Source: Desulfuromusa sp.
GTDB taxonomy: Bacteria; Desulfobacterota; Desulfuromonadia; Desulfuromonadales; Geopsychrobacteraceae
DNA: 31,170 nt
Direction: 5' to 3'
NCBI GenBank assembly: GCA_029934755.1
Contig: JAOZLQ010000003.1
Span: 1 to 31,170, forward strand
The stretch's first letter is position 1. Each line of letters opens with the position of its first letter. Under the pieces are notes generated by a model that saw nothing but the letters and a program-made list of their open reading frames with translations, searched no databases and had not been told where the DNA came from. Shown one piece after another: positions 1 through 8,134 of this stretch. Made by a program: the position numbers and the translations under genes.

Positions 1-176
1 TCATCAAGATGTTGCAAGACCTCAAACAGGTAAGTTTCATGATCAAGGTTGGTGTGCAAAGCTTGATGCATAGCTGGCAGTGTGTCGCAGTTGATGACTG
101 CTACCGGACCATGGATCTCCGCAATAAATCCAATGGGGGTCTGGCTTATTTTCTTCTCGTGTGGCGTTTTCAACAT
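1..176 (-). CDS. atpD: Alternative F-type (N-ATPase type) ATP synthase F1 beta subunit, N-terminal part
   Basis: Only the first 58 codons are in the window; the gene runs off the left edge. The reverse-strand translation starts MLKTPHEKKISQTPIGFIAE, continues with IHGPVAVINCDTLPAMHQAL and reaches FEVLQHLD. This is the N-terminal beta-barrel of F1 beta subunits: the G-x-V-x-x-[IV] strand, the LPxxxxAL segment and the LEVxxHLD motif. The slightly divergent wording and the expected position as first gene of its operon suggest the alternative Na+-type N-ATPase rather than the housekeeping enzyme; in that family atpD leads the operon. F1 beta is the catalytic ATP-hydrolysing or ATP-synthesising subunit on the cytoplasmic side of the membrane. 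The Walker motifs lie outside the window. It is divergent from rpsF. F1 beta identity is fairly sure; the N-ATPase subtype is an inference that the downstream genes would settle. Confidence 0.75.
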   Translation of the reverse strand, partial: MLKTPHEKKISQTPIGFIAEIHGPVAVINCDTLPAMHQALHTNLDHETYLFEVLQHLD

Positions 177-328
177 ATGTTTAAGTATATAACTAAAAAT
201 CAAAAATTCTATTCCGCGCTAACAGTTTCCTGCCATTATTGTTGGGTTTCCTTTTACTGCTTTGTGGTAACAATGTGGTCATGTCTGTGGTTGATGCGAA
301 GGAATTATATGTCTTCTGCCAAAAAGTC

Positions 329-392
329 TTGAACCAAACAGGCGACTGTGATAAAAGCTATTGTTTCGTCTGGAGCCGTGGGGGTTTCAGAC
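329..392 (+). promoter_or_regulatory. Putative rpsF promoter and S6:S18-type leader hairpin
   Basis: The 269-base gap between the divergent atpD and rpsF genes contains no convincing ORF. A weak promoter candidate is TTGAAC (329-334), 15 bases, then an extended -10 TGTGATAAA (347-355). Just downstream, GTCTG (368-372) pairs with CAGAC (388-392), with GCCG and a G-run in the loop. Leaders of rpsF operons in many bacteria carry a hairpin with a CCG element bound by the S6:S18 complex for feedback control. The match here is by eye only, so both promoter and autoregulatory roles are tentative. Confidence 0.3.
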
Positions 393-445
393 ATATCCTT
401 GTTCCGGGTTGGTCCGGGGCTGTTAATCCTAGAGGAGATCCATTG

Positions 446-865
446 ATGAGAAATTACGAATCACTCTACATTATCCATCCAGAGGTTGTCGGCGATGAGT
501 TGACTGCTATGGTGGAAAAATTCCAGAAGGTTCTCACCGATCAAGCGGCTGAGATCCACAAACTGGACAACTGGGGTGTCCGCAAATTGGCGTACCCGAT
601 CAAAAAGGTTGAGCGTGGCAACTATGTACAGACTCTTTTCTGTGCTGAGCCAGAAGTGATTGCTGAATTTGAGCGTCGTCTTCGTCTTGATGAGAAAATT
701 CTTCGTTTTTTGACTGTCCGTTTTGACGAAGAGTTTCCTGCCATTGTCGTAGAAGAACCTGCTGCCGAAGTCGTAGAAGAACCTGCTGCCGAAGTCGTAG
801 AAGAACCCGCTGCCGAAGAAAAATCAGACAGCGAAGATACTGCGCCAGTTCAGGAAGAAAAATAA
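446..865 (+). CDS. rpsF: 30S ribosomal protein S6
   Basis: Small-subunit protein that binds the central domain of 16S rRNA together with S18. The 139-residue product begins MRNYESLYIIHPEVVGDE and contains the S6 core features VRKLAYPIKK and the GNYVQTLFCAEPEVIAEFER strand/helix region. The ATG at 446 is preceded by AGAGGAGAT at a good distance; the frame stays open upstream to 239, but that extension has no RBS and no S6 homology. The core ends near residue 100. It is followed by an acidic tail with three copies of VVEEPAAE and then a KSDSED-type end, longer than in E. coli S6. First gene of the rpsF-rpsR-DUF2232-rplI operon. Confidence 0.96.
   Translation: MRNYESLYIIHPEVVGDELTAMVEKFQKVLTDQAAEIHKLDNWGVRKLAYPIKKVERGNYVQTLFCAEPEVIAEFERRLRLDEKILRFLTVRFDEEFPAIVVEEPAAEVVEEPAAEVVEEPAAEEKSDSEDTAPVQEEK
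746..817 (+). repeat. Three tandem 24-bp repeats in the rpsF 3' end
   Basis: Three head-to-tail 24-bp units at 746-769, 770-793 and 794-817 encode VVEEPAAE each. The first two are identical; the third differs in one base (CCC for CCT, silent). They form the acidic tail of S6. In-frame repeats like this can expand or contract by slippage without breaking the gene. Confidence 0.95.
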
Positions 866-927
866 TTATAAAACAATTGAGTTGCTATCCATAGAAATTT
901 GGGTGGCCACAAATTTAGGAGATTTTT

Positions 928-1197
928 ATGGCTTACGAAAGACCATCCCGTCCATCTTCAGCACCTCCACGGCGTCGTTTTGGCCGGCGCAAAGTTTGTC
1001 GCTATTGTGCAGATAAAAAACAGAAGATTGACTATAAAGATGTTAATAATCTTAAATACTATCTGTCTGAGCGCGGTAAAATTGTTCCCCGACGGATTTC
1101 TGGGACGTGTGCAGCGCACCAACGACAAATTGCTGAAGCAATTAAAAATGCCCGGCAGATTGCACTTCTACCCTATACTGCATCGCACTCTCTTTAA
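928..1197 (+). CDS. rpsR: 30S ribosomal protein S18
   Basis: S18 is the partner of S6 in the platform of the 30S subunit. The 89-residue product has the basic N-terminus with PPRRRFGRRK, the CRYC pair, the IDYKDVNNLKYYLSERGKI segment and the PRRISGTCAAHQRQ motif that define S18. TTTAGGAGAT lies just upstream of the ATG. The C-terminus (ALLPYTASHSL) is a typical S18 end. It retains zinc-ligand-like cysteines (CRYC and GTCAAHQ), as in the zinc-containing form of this protein. It sits 62 bases after rpsF and is surely co-transcribed. Confidence 0.97.
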   Translation: MAYERPSRPSSAPPRRRFGRRKVCRYCADKKQKIDYKDVNNLKYYLSERGKIVPRRISGTCAAHQRQIAEAIKNARQIALLPYTASHSL

Positions 1198-1220
1198 GTT
1201 GGGGTACTGTTAATATAAAG

Positions 1221-2150
1221 ATGAAAGGGCAGTCGGCACTTTTTACTGCAGCTGGAATTGGAGTCACTCTTCTCTGTTTGCTTGGGATCAGTTGGATTGG
1301 GCCATCAGGTGCTTTTCTTAACCTTTTGACCCCTCTGGCTGCTGCATACTTGAGTATGCGGTTTGGGTTGCGGGCAGGAGTAGTTGTTGTCGTTGTAACA
1401 AGTGCTTTGTTGATGCAGTTGGCAACAACATATACTTTGGCTGCTTATTTAGGGATCTTTGGTGTTGGTTCCCTGTTATTGCCGTTATTTTTACGGCAGA
1501 GATTGCCTTGGGATCGGGCAGTATTATACACCACTGTCGGTTCGGCAGTTGCAACAGCATTGATGATTTTGCTTACTGTTGTCACTAGCGAAATTAGTAT
1601 CCAGACCCTGATTGACCAAATGATTCTGGCTGAAGTTGATCAAGCGATGCAGATTTATCGTGATACTGGCTTCAGTGAATCGCAATTGCAGGATATGCAA
1701 CAAGTTGTTGATGGCTTGGCTAAGTTTATTGGTCAAAGTTTTTACGGTCTCTACTTGGCTTCATTGCTGGTAATTCAGGTATTTTGTCTGTTATTATTAC
1801 AGCGGTTCAAGGGCGATCGGTATCAGATTGCTGGAATCCCATTCTCCCGTTGGCGGTTGCCTTCCGGGTTGATTTGGATATTGATTGCGGCGGGTTTTTT
1901 ATTGATCCTGCCGGTTGAAGTTGTTTCGTTAATAGGGCGAAATTTGTTGGTTATTTTGTTGCCCCTCTATTTTTTGCAGGGGATGGCTGTCGTCAACAGT
2001 TTTTTGCAACAAAAGCCCTATCCACCACTGGTAAAAGTTTTGATCTATCTGCTTTTGTTGATACTCAATCCTTTACCAATAATTATTACCTGTGCCGGTG
2101 TCTTTGATCTGTGGATCGATTTTCGCCGTCCCAGGAAAAAGAAAATATAA
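1221..2150 (+). CDS. DUF2232 (YybS-like) integral membrane protein
   Basis: A 309-residue, very hydrophobic protein of unknown function with about eight predicted membrane segments and a basic cytoplasmic end (RRPRKKK). It matches the DUF2232/YybS family, whose members sit between rpsR and rplI in many Desulfuromonadia and near rplI in Firmicutes. The family fold resembles S-components of ECF transporters, but no substrate is known. A loop of roughly residues 125-175 (IQTLIDQMILAEVDQAMQIY onwards) is the only long hydrophilic stretch. The start is the ATG 23 bases after rpsR; the RBS is weak, which suggests translational coupling. Family assignment rests on hydrophobic pattern, length and gene position. 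Confidence 0.85.
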   Translation: MKGQSALFTAAGIGVTLLCLLGISWIGPSGAFLNLLTPLAAAYLSMRFGLRAGVVVVVVTSALLMQLATTYTLAAYLGIFGVGSLLLPLFLRQRLPWDRAVLYTTVGSAVATALMILLTVVTSEISIQTLIDQMILAEVDQAMQIYRDTGFSESQLQDMQQVVDGLAKFIGQSFYGLYLASLLVIQVFCLLLLQRFKGDRYQIAGIPFSRWRLPSGLIWILIAAGFLLILPVEVVSLIGRNLLVILLPLYFLQGMAVVNSFLQQKPYPPLVKVLIYLLLLILNPLPIIITCAGVFDLWIDFRRPRKKKI

Positions 2151-2175
2151 ACTCGATCCAATATGGAGGAGAGAC

Positions 2176-2631
2176 ATGAATACCAGTATTATTTTAAAAG
2201 AAAATATCGATGGTCTTGGGACCATTGGCGATGTGGTGTCCGTCAAGGCTGGTTATGCCAGAAATTACTTAGTTCCTAAGGGACTGGCAGCCACGGCTAA
2301 TGAGCGTAATGTCAAGGAACTTGACCATCAGAAACGTCAACTGGCGCGTAAGTTAGAAAAAGTGACCAAGGATGCTGAAGGTGTTAAAGCTCGGATTGAA
2401 AAAGTCCTCTGTTCCTTTACTCAGCGTGCCAGTGAAGAAGGTAAGCTGTTTGGTTCAGTGACATCGATGGATCTTGAAACTAAGCTTCAGGAGGCTGGTG
2501 TTGAAATTGATCGCAAGAAGATCCAGCTTGGTGAATCTATCAAGACTCTCGGTGAGCATGTTGTCCCAGTCAAATTGGACGCCGGGGTTGTTGCTGAGTT
2601 GAAAGTTGTGATCAGCGCAGAAGAAGTCTAA
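2176..2631 (+). CDS. rplI: 50S ribosomal protein L9
   Basis: Large-subunit protein with two globular domains joined by a long helix, binding domain V of 23S rRNA. The 151-residue product shows the N-terminal motif IILKENIDGLGTIGDVVSVK followed by AGYARNYLVPKGLA, the charged central helix (KELDHQKRQLARKLEKV) and the C-terminal KLFGSVTSMDL...I...LGEHVVPVKL domain. The ATG at 2176 has ATGGAGGAGAGAC upstream; an open frame to 2092 overlaps the previous gene and is not part of the protein. Last gene of the ribosomal operon. dnaB, which often follows rplI, is here 15 kb away. Confidence 0.97.
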   Translation: MNTSIILKENIDGLGTIGDVVSVKAGYARNYLVPKGLAATANERNVKELDHQKRQLARKLEKVTKDAEGVKARIEKVLCSFTQRASEEGKLFGSVTSMDLETKLQEAGVEIDRKKIQLGESIKTLGEHVVPVKLDAGVVAELKVVISAEEV

Positions 2632-2670
2632 TCAAGAGTATTTTGATAGTGTGATTGTTTGTTGAAATTA

Positions 2671-2706
2671 AAGGGCGGCAGATTTAAAATCTGCCGCCCT
2701 TTTTTG
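2671..2706. terminator. Bidirectional terminator between rplI and the aminotransferase gene
   Basis: A perfect 15-bp stem, AAGGGCGGCAGATTT (2671-2685) and its complement (2687-2701), with a single-base loop on paper, is followed by TTTTGTTTG on the + strand and preceded by A-rich sequence that becomes a T-run on the - strand. It can end transcription from both convergent genes. Confidence 0.93.
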
Positions 2707-2718
2707 TTTGTATCCCCT

Positions 2719-3897
2719 CTATGCGTAATAATCGAGTGCAGCTTGAACCGCAACTCCGCTGTTAATATTTGCACCTGCCCCAGTGAGAATTGAATCTAAA
2801 GCTCCCAGAAAGAGCAGAACGTTGGTTTTGTTGCTGGCATGCCCCATCAGACCAATCCGCCATGCTTTTCCTGCTAAAGCTCCCAATCCTGCTCCAATTT
2901 CCAGATTATAGTCCTGAAGCAATTTGTTGCGCACCGTTGCATCATCAACCCCTTCGGGGATAGTTACAGTATTGAGTTGAGGCAATCGCTCATTTTCTTT
3001 GGCTATGAATTTCAGACCCATAGCTTCAATTCCGTTACGTAGCGCCTGATGGTTTTTTTGATGTCTTTCCCATGCAGTTTCAAGACCTTCTTCCTGCAGA
3101 ATGACCAATGCTTCGTGGAGAGCGTAGAGGGCATTGATAGGGGCAGTATGATGATAAGCACGCTTGGCACCTTCGCCCCAATAGCCCATCACCAGATTGA
3201 GGTCTAAAAACCAACTTTGCACCGGATGTTTGCGCTGGGAAATTTTATCAACGGCGGCCTTGTTGAAACTAACTGGAGACAGTCCTGGAGTGCAAGATAG
3301 ACATTTTTGTGACCCTGAGTAGATTGCGTCAATTCCCCATTCATCGACCAAAACGGGAATACCACCTAATGAAGTGACAGTATCAACTATAGTTAAACAA
3401 TTATATCGATGGGCCAATTCAACCAGTAACTTTGCATCAGAGACTACGCCGGTTGATGTTTCTGCGTGGACAAAGGCCACGAGTTTGGCATCTGGGTTGG
3501 CTTTTAACGCATCTTCCAGTTTTGTCGGATTGACAGCTTGTCCCCACTCATCATCTACATGGATGACGATACCTCCACTGCGGACGACATTTTCTTTCAT
3601 TCGTCCACCGAAAACCCCATTTTGACAGACAATCACTTTATCACCGGGTTCTACTAAATTGACAAAGCAGCACTCCATTCCGGCTGAACCTGGAGCAGAA
3701 ATCGGCATAGTCATTTTATTTTTTGTCTGAAACGCGTATTGCAGCAGTTCTTTCATCTCATCCATCATGCGAACAAATTCAGGATCAAGGTGGCCGATGG
3801 TTGGGCGTGACATTGCTTCAAGAATACGCGGGTTGACGTCTGAAGGGCCGGGACCCATCAAAGTGCGCTGGGGTGGATGGAATGATGAAATCTTCAT
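2719..3897 (-). CDS. Class V PLP aminotransferase, alanine-glyoxylate / serine-pyruvate type
   Basis: Fold type I PLP enzyme of 392 residues that transfers an amino group between a small amino acid (alanine or serine) and glyoxylate or pyruvate. Visible motifs are LMGPGPSDVNPRILEAM at the N-terminus, SAPGSAGMECCFVNLVEPGD, HAETSTGV, IVDTVTSLGG with the cofactor-binding Asp, and YSGSQKCLSCTPG with the probable Schiff-base Lys198. The family also includes ureidoglycine-glyoxylate and aspartate-specific enzymes, and the exact substrate pair cannot be told from sequence. The protein has normal full length. TCAGGAGCTCCC lies upstream of the ATG. It is monocistronic, with a terminator 12 bases past its stop codon, and is divergent from the binding lipoprotein gene. 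Confidence 0.88.
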   Translation of the reverse strand: MKISSFHPPQRTLMGPGPSDVNPRILEAMSRPTIGHLDPEFVRMMDEMKELLQYAFQTKNKMTMPISAPGSAGMECCFVNLVEPGDKVIVCQNGVFGGRMKENVVRSGGIVIHVDDEWGQAVNPTKLEDALKANPDAKLVAFVHAETSTGVVSDAKLLVELAHRYNCLTIVDTVTSLGGIPVLVDEWGIDAIYSGSQKCLSCTPGLSPVSFNKAAVDKISQRKHPVQSWFLDLNLVMGYWGEGAKRAYHHTAPINALYALHEALVILQEEGLETAWERHQKNHQALRNGIEAMGLKFIAKENERLPQLNTVTIPEGVDDATVRNKLLQDYNLEIGAGLGALAGKAWRIGLMGHASNKTNVLLFLGALDSILTGAGANINSGVAVQAALDYYA

Positions 3898-3990
3898 GGG
3901 AGCTCCTGAGGAAAAGTAAGGCTAATTGAAAATTATATTCAAATTACCTTATATCAGAAACTATGAATTATTTAAAATGGAATAATAACG

Positions 3991-4004
3991 GTTACATTCG
4001 TAAC
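3991..4004. promoter_or_regulatory. Candidate operator GTTAC-N4-GTAAC
   Basis: The 14-bp palindrome GTTACATTCGTAAC lies in the 170-bp gap between the divergent aminotransferase and binding-lipoprotein genes, about 64 bases before the lipoprotein start. Its 5-4-5 geometry is like CRP/FNR-family sites. No regulator can be named; it might serve either gene. Confidence 0.35.
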
Positions 4005-4067
4005 GATTAATTATGAAAAACTTATATATTGCTTGCAACTATAGTGTTTTTACAATATAGTTTATTG

Positions 4068-4871
4068 ATGACTATTAATCTCCTGGCTGCACGTATTGTG
4101 AAAATTATATTGGTTCTTGTAACCCCATTTATTTTGCTTGCTTGTGATATGCAGACATATCCTGAACCGGAAAGCAGTCCGCAGCGTGAACTCTTGATTT
4201 ATAGCGGCATGACAATGATTCAACCGCTGCAGGAGATCAGTGCGCTGATTGAGCAGGACGAACATTGTCGGATTAAAATTACCTATGGTGGATCAGGGCA
4301 TATCTTGAAATCGGTGAAGGTTAATCAGATTGGAGATTTATTTTTCCCTGGTGATAAATCCTATATCGATGGATTACAAGAACAAGGGATTATCACTGAA
4401 TCAGTACAGGTTGGTTACAATGAAGCTGGTTTTTTTGTGCAACCTGGAAACCCTAAGCAGATCACTTCTGACCTGAGACAACTTCAGAATAGGCAATTAC
4501 ATGTTGTTATTGGAAGCAGAAAAGCGGGTGCGATAGGGCGTGAAACTGAGAAAATTCTTCGGCAAGCGGGAATTTATCAGGAAGTCCTCAACAACGCTCT
4601 TTATCTGACGACGGATTCCAAAGGCCTAGCACAGGCAATAATGAAACAGGATGCGGATCTGGTTTTGAACTGGAAAGCAACCAATTATTTATCTGAGAAT
4701 ATTGGAAAAATGGAGTTTGTTGCTCTTCCTCCTGAGTATTCTGAAAGGCAATTACTGGTCATGGGCTTGTTGACATACAGTCAGCATCCGCAGCTTGCCA
4801 GGAAAATAATGCAACTGGCTGCATCGGAAGTTGGACAAAGTATTTTTCGAAAATACGGATTCCTAGATTGA
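4068..4871 (+). CDS. ModA-like periplasmic substrate-binding lipoprotein
   Basis: A 267-residue type 2 periplasmic-binding-fold protein. The N-terminus is a lipoprotein signal: hydrophobic VKIILVLVTPFILLAC with lipobox LLAC and Asp after the Cys, so it is probably anchored in a membrane facing the periplasm. Mature features resemble molybdate/anion-binding proteins: LLIYSGMTMIQPLQEI, ITYGGSGHILKSV, DLFFPGDKSYIDGL, a C-terminal IFRKYGF ending. There are no ABC permease or ATPase genes beside it; instead its stop codon abuts a sensor kinase gene, so I infer that it is the ligand-sensing partner of that kinase. The ligand (oxyanion?) is not determined. The ATG at 4068 was chosen; a GTG at 4098 with a shorter signal, or a TTG at 4029, are alternatives. 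Confidence 0.8.
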   Translation: MTINLLAARIVKIILVLVTPFILLACDMQTYPEPESSPQRELLIYSGMTMIQPLQEISALIEQDEHCRIKITYGGSGHILKSVKVNQIGDLFFPGDKSYIDGLQEQGIITESVQVGYNEAGFFVQPGNPKQITSDLRQLQNRQLHVVIGSRKAGAIGRETEKILRQAGIYQEVLNNALYLTTDSKGLAQAIMKQDADLVLNWKATNYLSENIGKMEFVALPPEYSERQLLVMGLLTYSQHPQLARKIMQLAASEVGQSIFRKYGFLD

Positions 4872-4879
4872 AGATATTG

Positions 4880-7800
4880 ATGCTACAGAATTTTAAAAAA
4901 AATATCATTGCTCAGATTATTTTGTTGCTCTGTCTTTTTATAATTAGCTTTGCCGGGCTCCGTTTCGGCCATGGAATGTTAAACGAGCGCCAAGATTATC
5001 TGCAAATGTTGTTGGAAAATGAGCAGGTTAAGATGGAACTCTCCCATATCCTGCAGAAGAAAATTCTGGCGATGAATGTTAAACTTCGTGAAATATCCAC
5101 GGCAACCTCTATTTCTGAGTTTAGACGGACAGAGAATTCAATTACGATATTGCATGCTGAACTTATGGAAATACTAGTTGTTATTGATCGTGGTGGTATG
5201 CAGAAGATCAATAATTTGGTTAATTTTGGTTTTGAAGAGGCAGTTCCCCGAGAGCTGAAATATGAAAATTTTGGGAAGCAGAAAATTAATATCGAAATTC
5301 TTGAACTGAAAGCGAAGTTGATAGAATTGCAGGAAATTATTAAAGAATTTCAGCCGATCGTAGCGCAAAAAATATACGTACTGGAGGGAAGGGATCTTGT
5401 CCGGATTGCTGGAGCCATTCGTCGGGTCGACAATTACTACAAAGGGATCGAACCATTTTTCAAGCGGATGCTGGGCAATTCACATTTTCTCCATTCCCAA
5501 AGTCTTCAAGAGGTGGAACGTATTAAAAAAATAAATAGTCGATTCAGCCAAACCTATAGGCGAGTCGATTATACATCAACAGCGCTTGTAAGCCTTTTCA
5601 TTGTCCTGATGGGGGCTTTAGTTCTGGTATCTAGTCGAAAAATCTTGTTGGAACGTCAACGATTTCAACAGCAACTTATAGAGACTAACGAAAACCTTGA
5701 AGCAACAATTCAAAGACGAACTTCAGCTCTTAAGAGTGAAGTTGTTGAACGCAAAGTTGCTGAAAGCAAGATTAAATCACAGGCCGATTTTTTACGCAAA
5801 GTTATTGAGTCTCTTTCTCACCCTTTTTATGTGATTGATGCTCATGATTATTCGATAATTCTGGCGAATTCTGTTGCTTTAGCACAGGGAGATGGGACGC
5901 AGAAAACCTGCTATTCACTGACCCATAAGCGGGATATCCCATGTGATAATGTCGAAATTCCTTGTCCGTTGCAGATTATGCACAAGACTGGAAAAGCGGT
6001 TGTCCTTGAGCGTATTCATCGGAATCAGCAGGGCGAAGTAACTTATTCTGAAGTTCATGGTTATCCAATCTTTGATAAAAATGGCGAATTGAGCCAGATG
6101 ATTGAGTATTCATTGGATATTACAGATAAAAAGAAAGCTGAATCTGCCTTGAAGTTGGCGAATAATCAACTGGAGGTGAAAGTTAAAGAACGCACCAGCG
6201 CATTGGAGGAGCAGATCCTGCAACGCAAGCTAATGCAGCTAAAATTAATTAAGAGCGAACGTTATTTCAGAAGATTAATTGAAAATGTTTCCGATATTAT
6301 TACCATCATTGATGCGGATGGAATTATTACCTATACCAGTCCTTCAGCTGTAAACCTTTTGGGGCATTCAGTAGAAAATATTATTGGTGGACACATTGCT
6401 GATCTTGTTATTGATGAAGATTTGAAACATATTGATATTCAGACTTTGTATGAGCAACACCACGGTGTTACACCGATGGAATATCGGATGATGGGGAAAA
6501 CAGGTAAGCTTCATGTGATGGAATCAATTATCCAGAAATTTCAGCAAGATGGTGATTCGGACGGATATATCCTTTATTCACGCGATATCACAGTTCGAAA
6601 ACAGGCAGAGGAAGAGACCCATAAACTTAAAATGGTGGTTGAACAATCTCCTAGCAGTGTTGTGATTACTGATACTGAGGGGACCATTGAATATGTTAAT
6701 CCTGCATTTGAGGAGATAACAGGATACAGTTTTGCTGAAGCTGTTGGTTTAAATCCAAGAGTATTAAAGTCGGGGAATACACCGGAGTCAGCATTTATAC
6801 AGCTTTGGAAAACCATTACTGCTGGTCGTGTGTGGCGTGGGGAGTTTATCAATCGAAAGAAAAACGGTGAACTCTACAATGAAAATGTATTGGTGCTTCC
6901 GATCAAAAATATCAAAGGAGAGATCACCAATTTTGTTGCAGTTAAAGAGAATGTCACCGAGTTAAAACGTGCCCGGAAGCATGCGGAACAAGCCAACCAA
7001 GCAAAATCCCACTTTCTTTCACAGATGAGTCACGAACTCAGAACTCCCTTGAATGCAATCAATGGTTTTTCACAACTGATGCTCAAGAGTAAAAAAAATC
7101 CATTGAATGAAAAGCAAAAAGGGATGACTGAGCAGATTCATACGGCCGGTCATCATCTGTTGCAATTGATCAATGAAGTTCTTGATCTGGCACGCATCGA
7201 ATCGGGAGAATTTTCACTTTCCATTGAGCCGTTAGATCCGCATGTTGTCCTTGATACTTGTCTTGCTTTGACGAATCCTCTGGCGGAAGAGAAGTCGATC
7301 ACCATCATTAATCAGTGTACAGGGAAAGAATTACCCCTGATAAGGGCCGATTTGACCCGAGTGAAGCAGATTATGCTTAATCTTTTGTCCAATGCTGTCA
7401 AATATAATAAGCCGGCAGGGACTGTGAAGATTAATGTTGAGGAAGATATTCCCGGGTTCTTGCGATTTATCGTTGAAGATAATGGTCTCGGTATTGCAAA
7501 AGATAAACAGAAGGATATTTTTACTCCATTTGCACGAGCAGTGGCTAATCCCGATGATATCGAAGGAACTGGAATCGGAATGACAATTACCAAGCAATTG
7601 GTCACTAAAATGAGTGGGGATATCGGTTTTGAAAGTGATTTAGGAGAAGGGAGTCGCTTTTGGTTTACTTTGCCCATAGCAGCAGCAAGTCAGATAGCAA
7701 CAGCGACTGTCGAAATATCTGAGAACCCGAATGAATTAATTTTCCCAGAGGAAACAGATCAGCAGAAACTGATCCTTTATATTGAAGATAATCCGACAAA

Positions 7801-8131
7801 CGTCACTTTTATGCAGGAATTTTTTACCGAACTAGAAGGGATGCGACTCGTTATCGCGACTACTGGAGAAAAAGGGCTCACCATGGCACTGGAAAACATC
7901 CCTGATTTGATCCTGATGGATCTCAATTTGCCCGGTATCGACGGATTTCAGGCCTATCGGCAGATAAAAGCAAACCCCAAAACAGAATTTGTACCGGTTG
8001 TTGCTGTCAGTGCCGATGCCATGGAGAAGACCATTAAACGGGTTCACAAAATGGGATTTGATGGTTATGTCCCAAAACCGGTTGATGTTGATCTGCTGCT
8101 TAAGATGATGACCGATGTTCTGGAGAAGTAA
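4880..8131 (+). CDS. Hybrid sensor histidine kinase with three PAS domains and a receiver domain
   Basis: Membrane-bound kinase of 1083 residues. Order: membrane segment (about 10-28), a periplasmic, largely helical region (about 30-235), second membrane segment (about 238-258), coiled coil, PAS 1 (about 300-420), second coiled coil, PAS 2 (about 455-585), PAS 3 (about 590-705), HisKA with SHELRTPLNAINGF and phosphoacceptor His718, HATPase with NLLSNAVKYNK, DNGLGIA and GTGIGM, and a C-terminal receiver with phosphoacceptor Asp1014 in LILMDLNLPG. There is no Hpt domain. It overlaps or abuts the binding lipoprotein gene and is followed after 3 bases by an HD-GYP response regulator, its likely partner. 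ATG 4880 has GAAG nearby; the TTG at 4868 would add four residues and overlap the upstream stop. Confidence 0.93.
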   Translation: MLQNFKKNIIAQIILLLCLFIISFAGLRFGHGMLNERQDYLQMLLENEQVKMELSHILQKKILAMNVKLREISTATSISEFRRTENSITILHAELMEILVVIDRGGMQKINNLVNFGFEEAVPRELKYENFGKQKINIEILELKAKLIELQEIIKEFQPIVAQKIYVLEGRDLVRIAGAIRRVDNYYKGIEPFFKRMLGNSHFLHSQSLQEVERIKKINSRFSQTYRRVDYTSTALVSLFIVLMGALVLVSSRKILLERQRFQQQLIETNENLEATIQRRTSALKSEVVERKVAESKIKSQADFLRKVIESLSHPFYVIDAHDYSIILANSVALAQGDGTQKTCYSLTHKRDIPCDNVEIPCPLQIMHKTGKAVVLERIHRNQQGEVTYSEVHGYPIFDKNGELSQMIEYSLDITDKKKAESALKLANNQLEVKVKERTSALEEQILQRKLMQLKLIKSERYFRRLIENVSDIITIIDADGIITYTSPSAVNLLGHSVENIIGGHIADLVIDEDLKHIDIQTLYEQHHGVTPMEYRMMGKTGKLHVMESIIQKFQQDGDSDGYILYSRDITVRKQAEEETHKLKMVVEQSPSSVVITDTEGTIEYVNPAFEEITGYSFAEAVGLNPRVLKSGNTPESAFIQLWKTITAGRVWRGEFINRKKNGELYNENVLVLPIKNIKGEITNFVAVKENVTELKRARKHAEQANQAKSHFLSQMSHELRTPLNAINGFSQLMLKSKKNPLNEKQKGMTEQIHTAGHHLLQLINEVLDLARIESGEFSLSIEPLDPHVVLDTCLALTNPLAEEKSITIINQCTGKELPLIRADLTRVKQIMLNLLSNAVKYNKPAGTVKINVEEDIPGFLRFIVEDNGLGIAKDKQKDIFTPFARAVANPDDIEGTGIGMTITKQLVTKMSGDIGFESDLGEGSRFWFTLPIAAASQIATATVEISENPNELIFPEETDQQKLILYIEDNPTNVTFMQEFFTELEGMRLVIATTGEKGLTMALENIPDLILMDLNLPGIDGFQAYRQIKANPKTEFVPVVAVSADAMEKTIKRVHKMGFDGYVPKPVDVDLLLKMMTDVLEK

Positions 8132-8134
8132 TCA

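Noticed and set aside
239..445. N-terminal extension of rpsF
   Set aside because: Open frame without RBS and without S6 similarity; AGAGGAGAT before ATG 446 and the MRNYE start fit all S6 proteins.
746..817. CRISPR-like tandem repeat
   Set aside because: The units are contiguous 24-mers without spacers and are in frame in the rpsF coding region. No CRISPR array or cas gene is present in the window.
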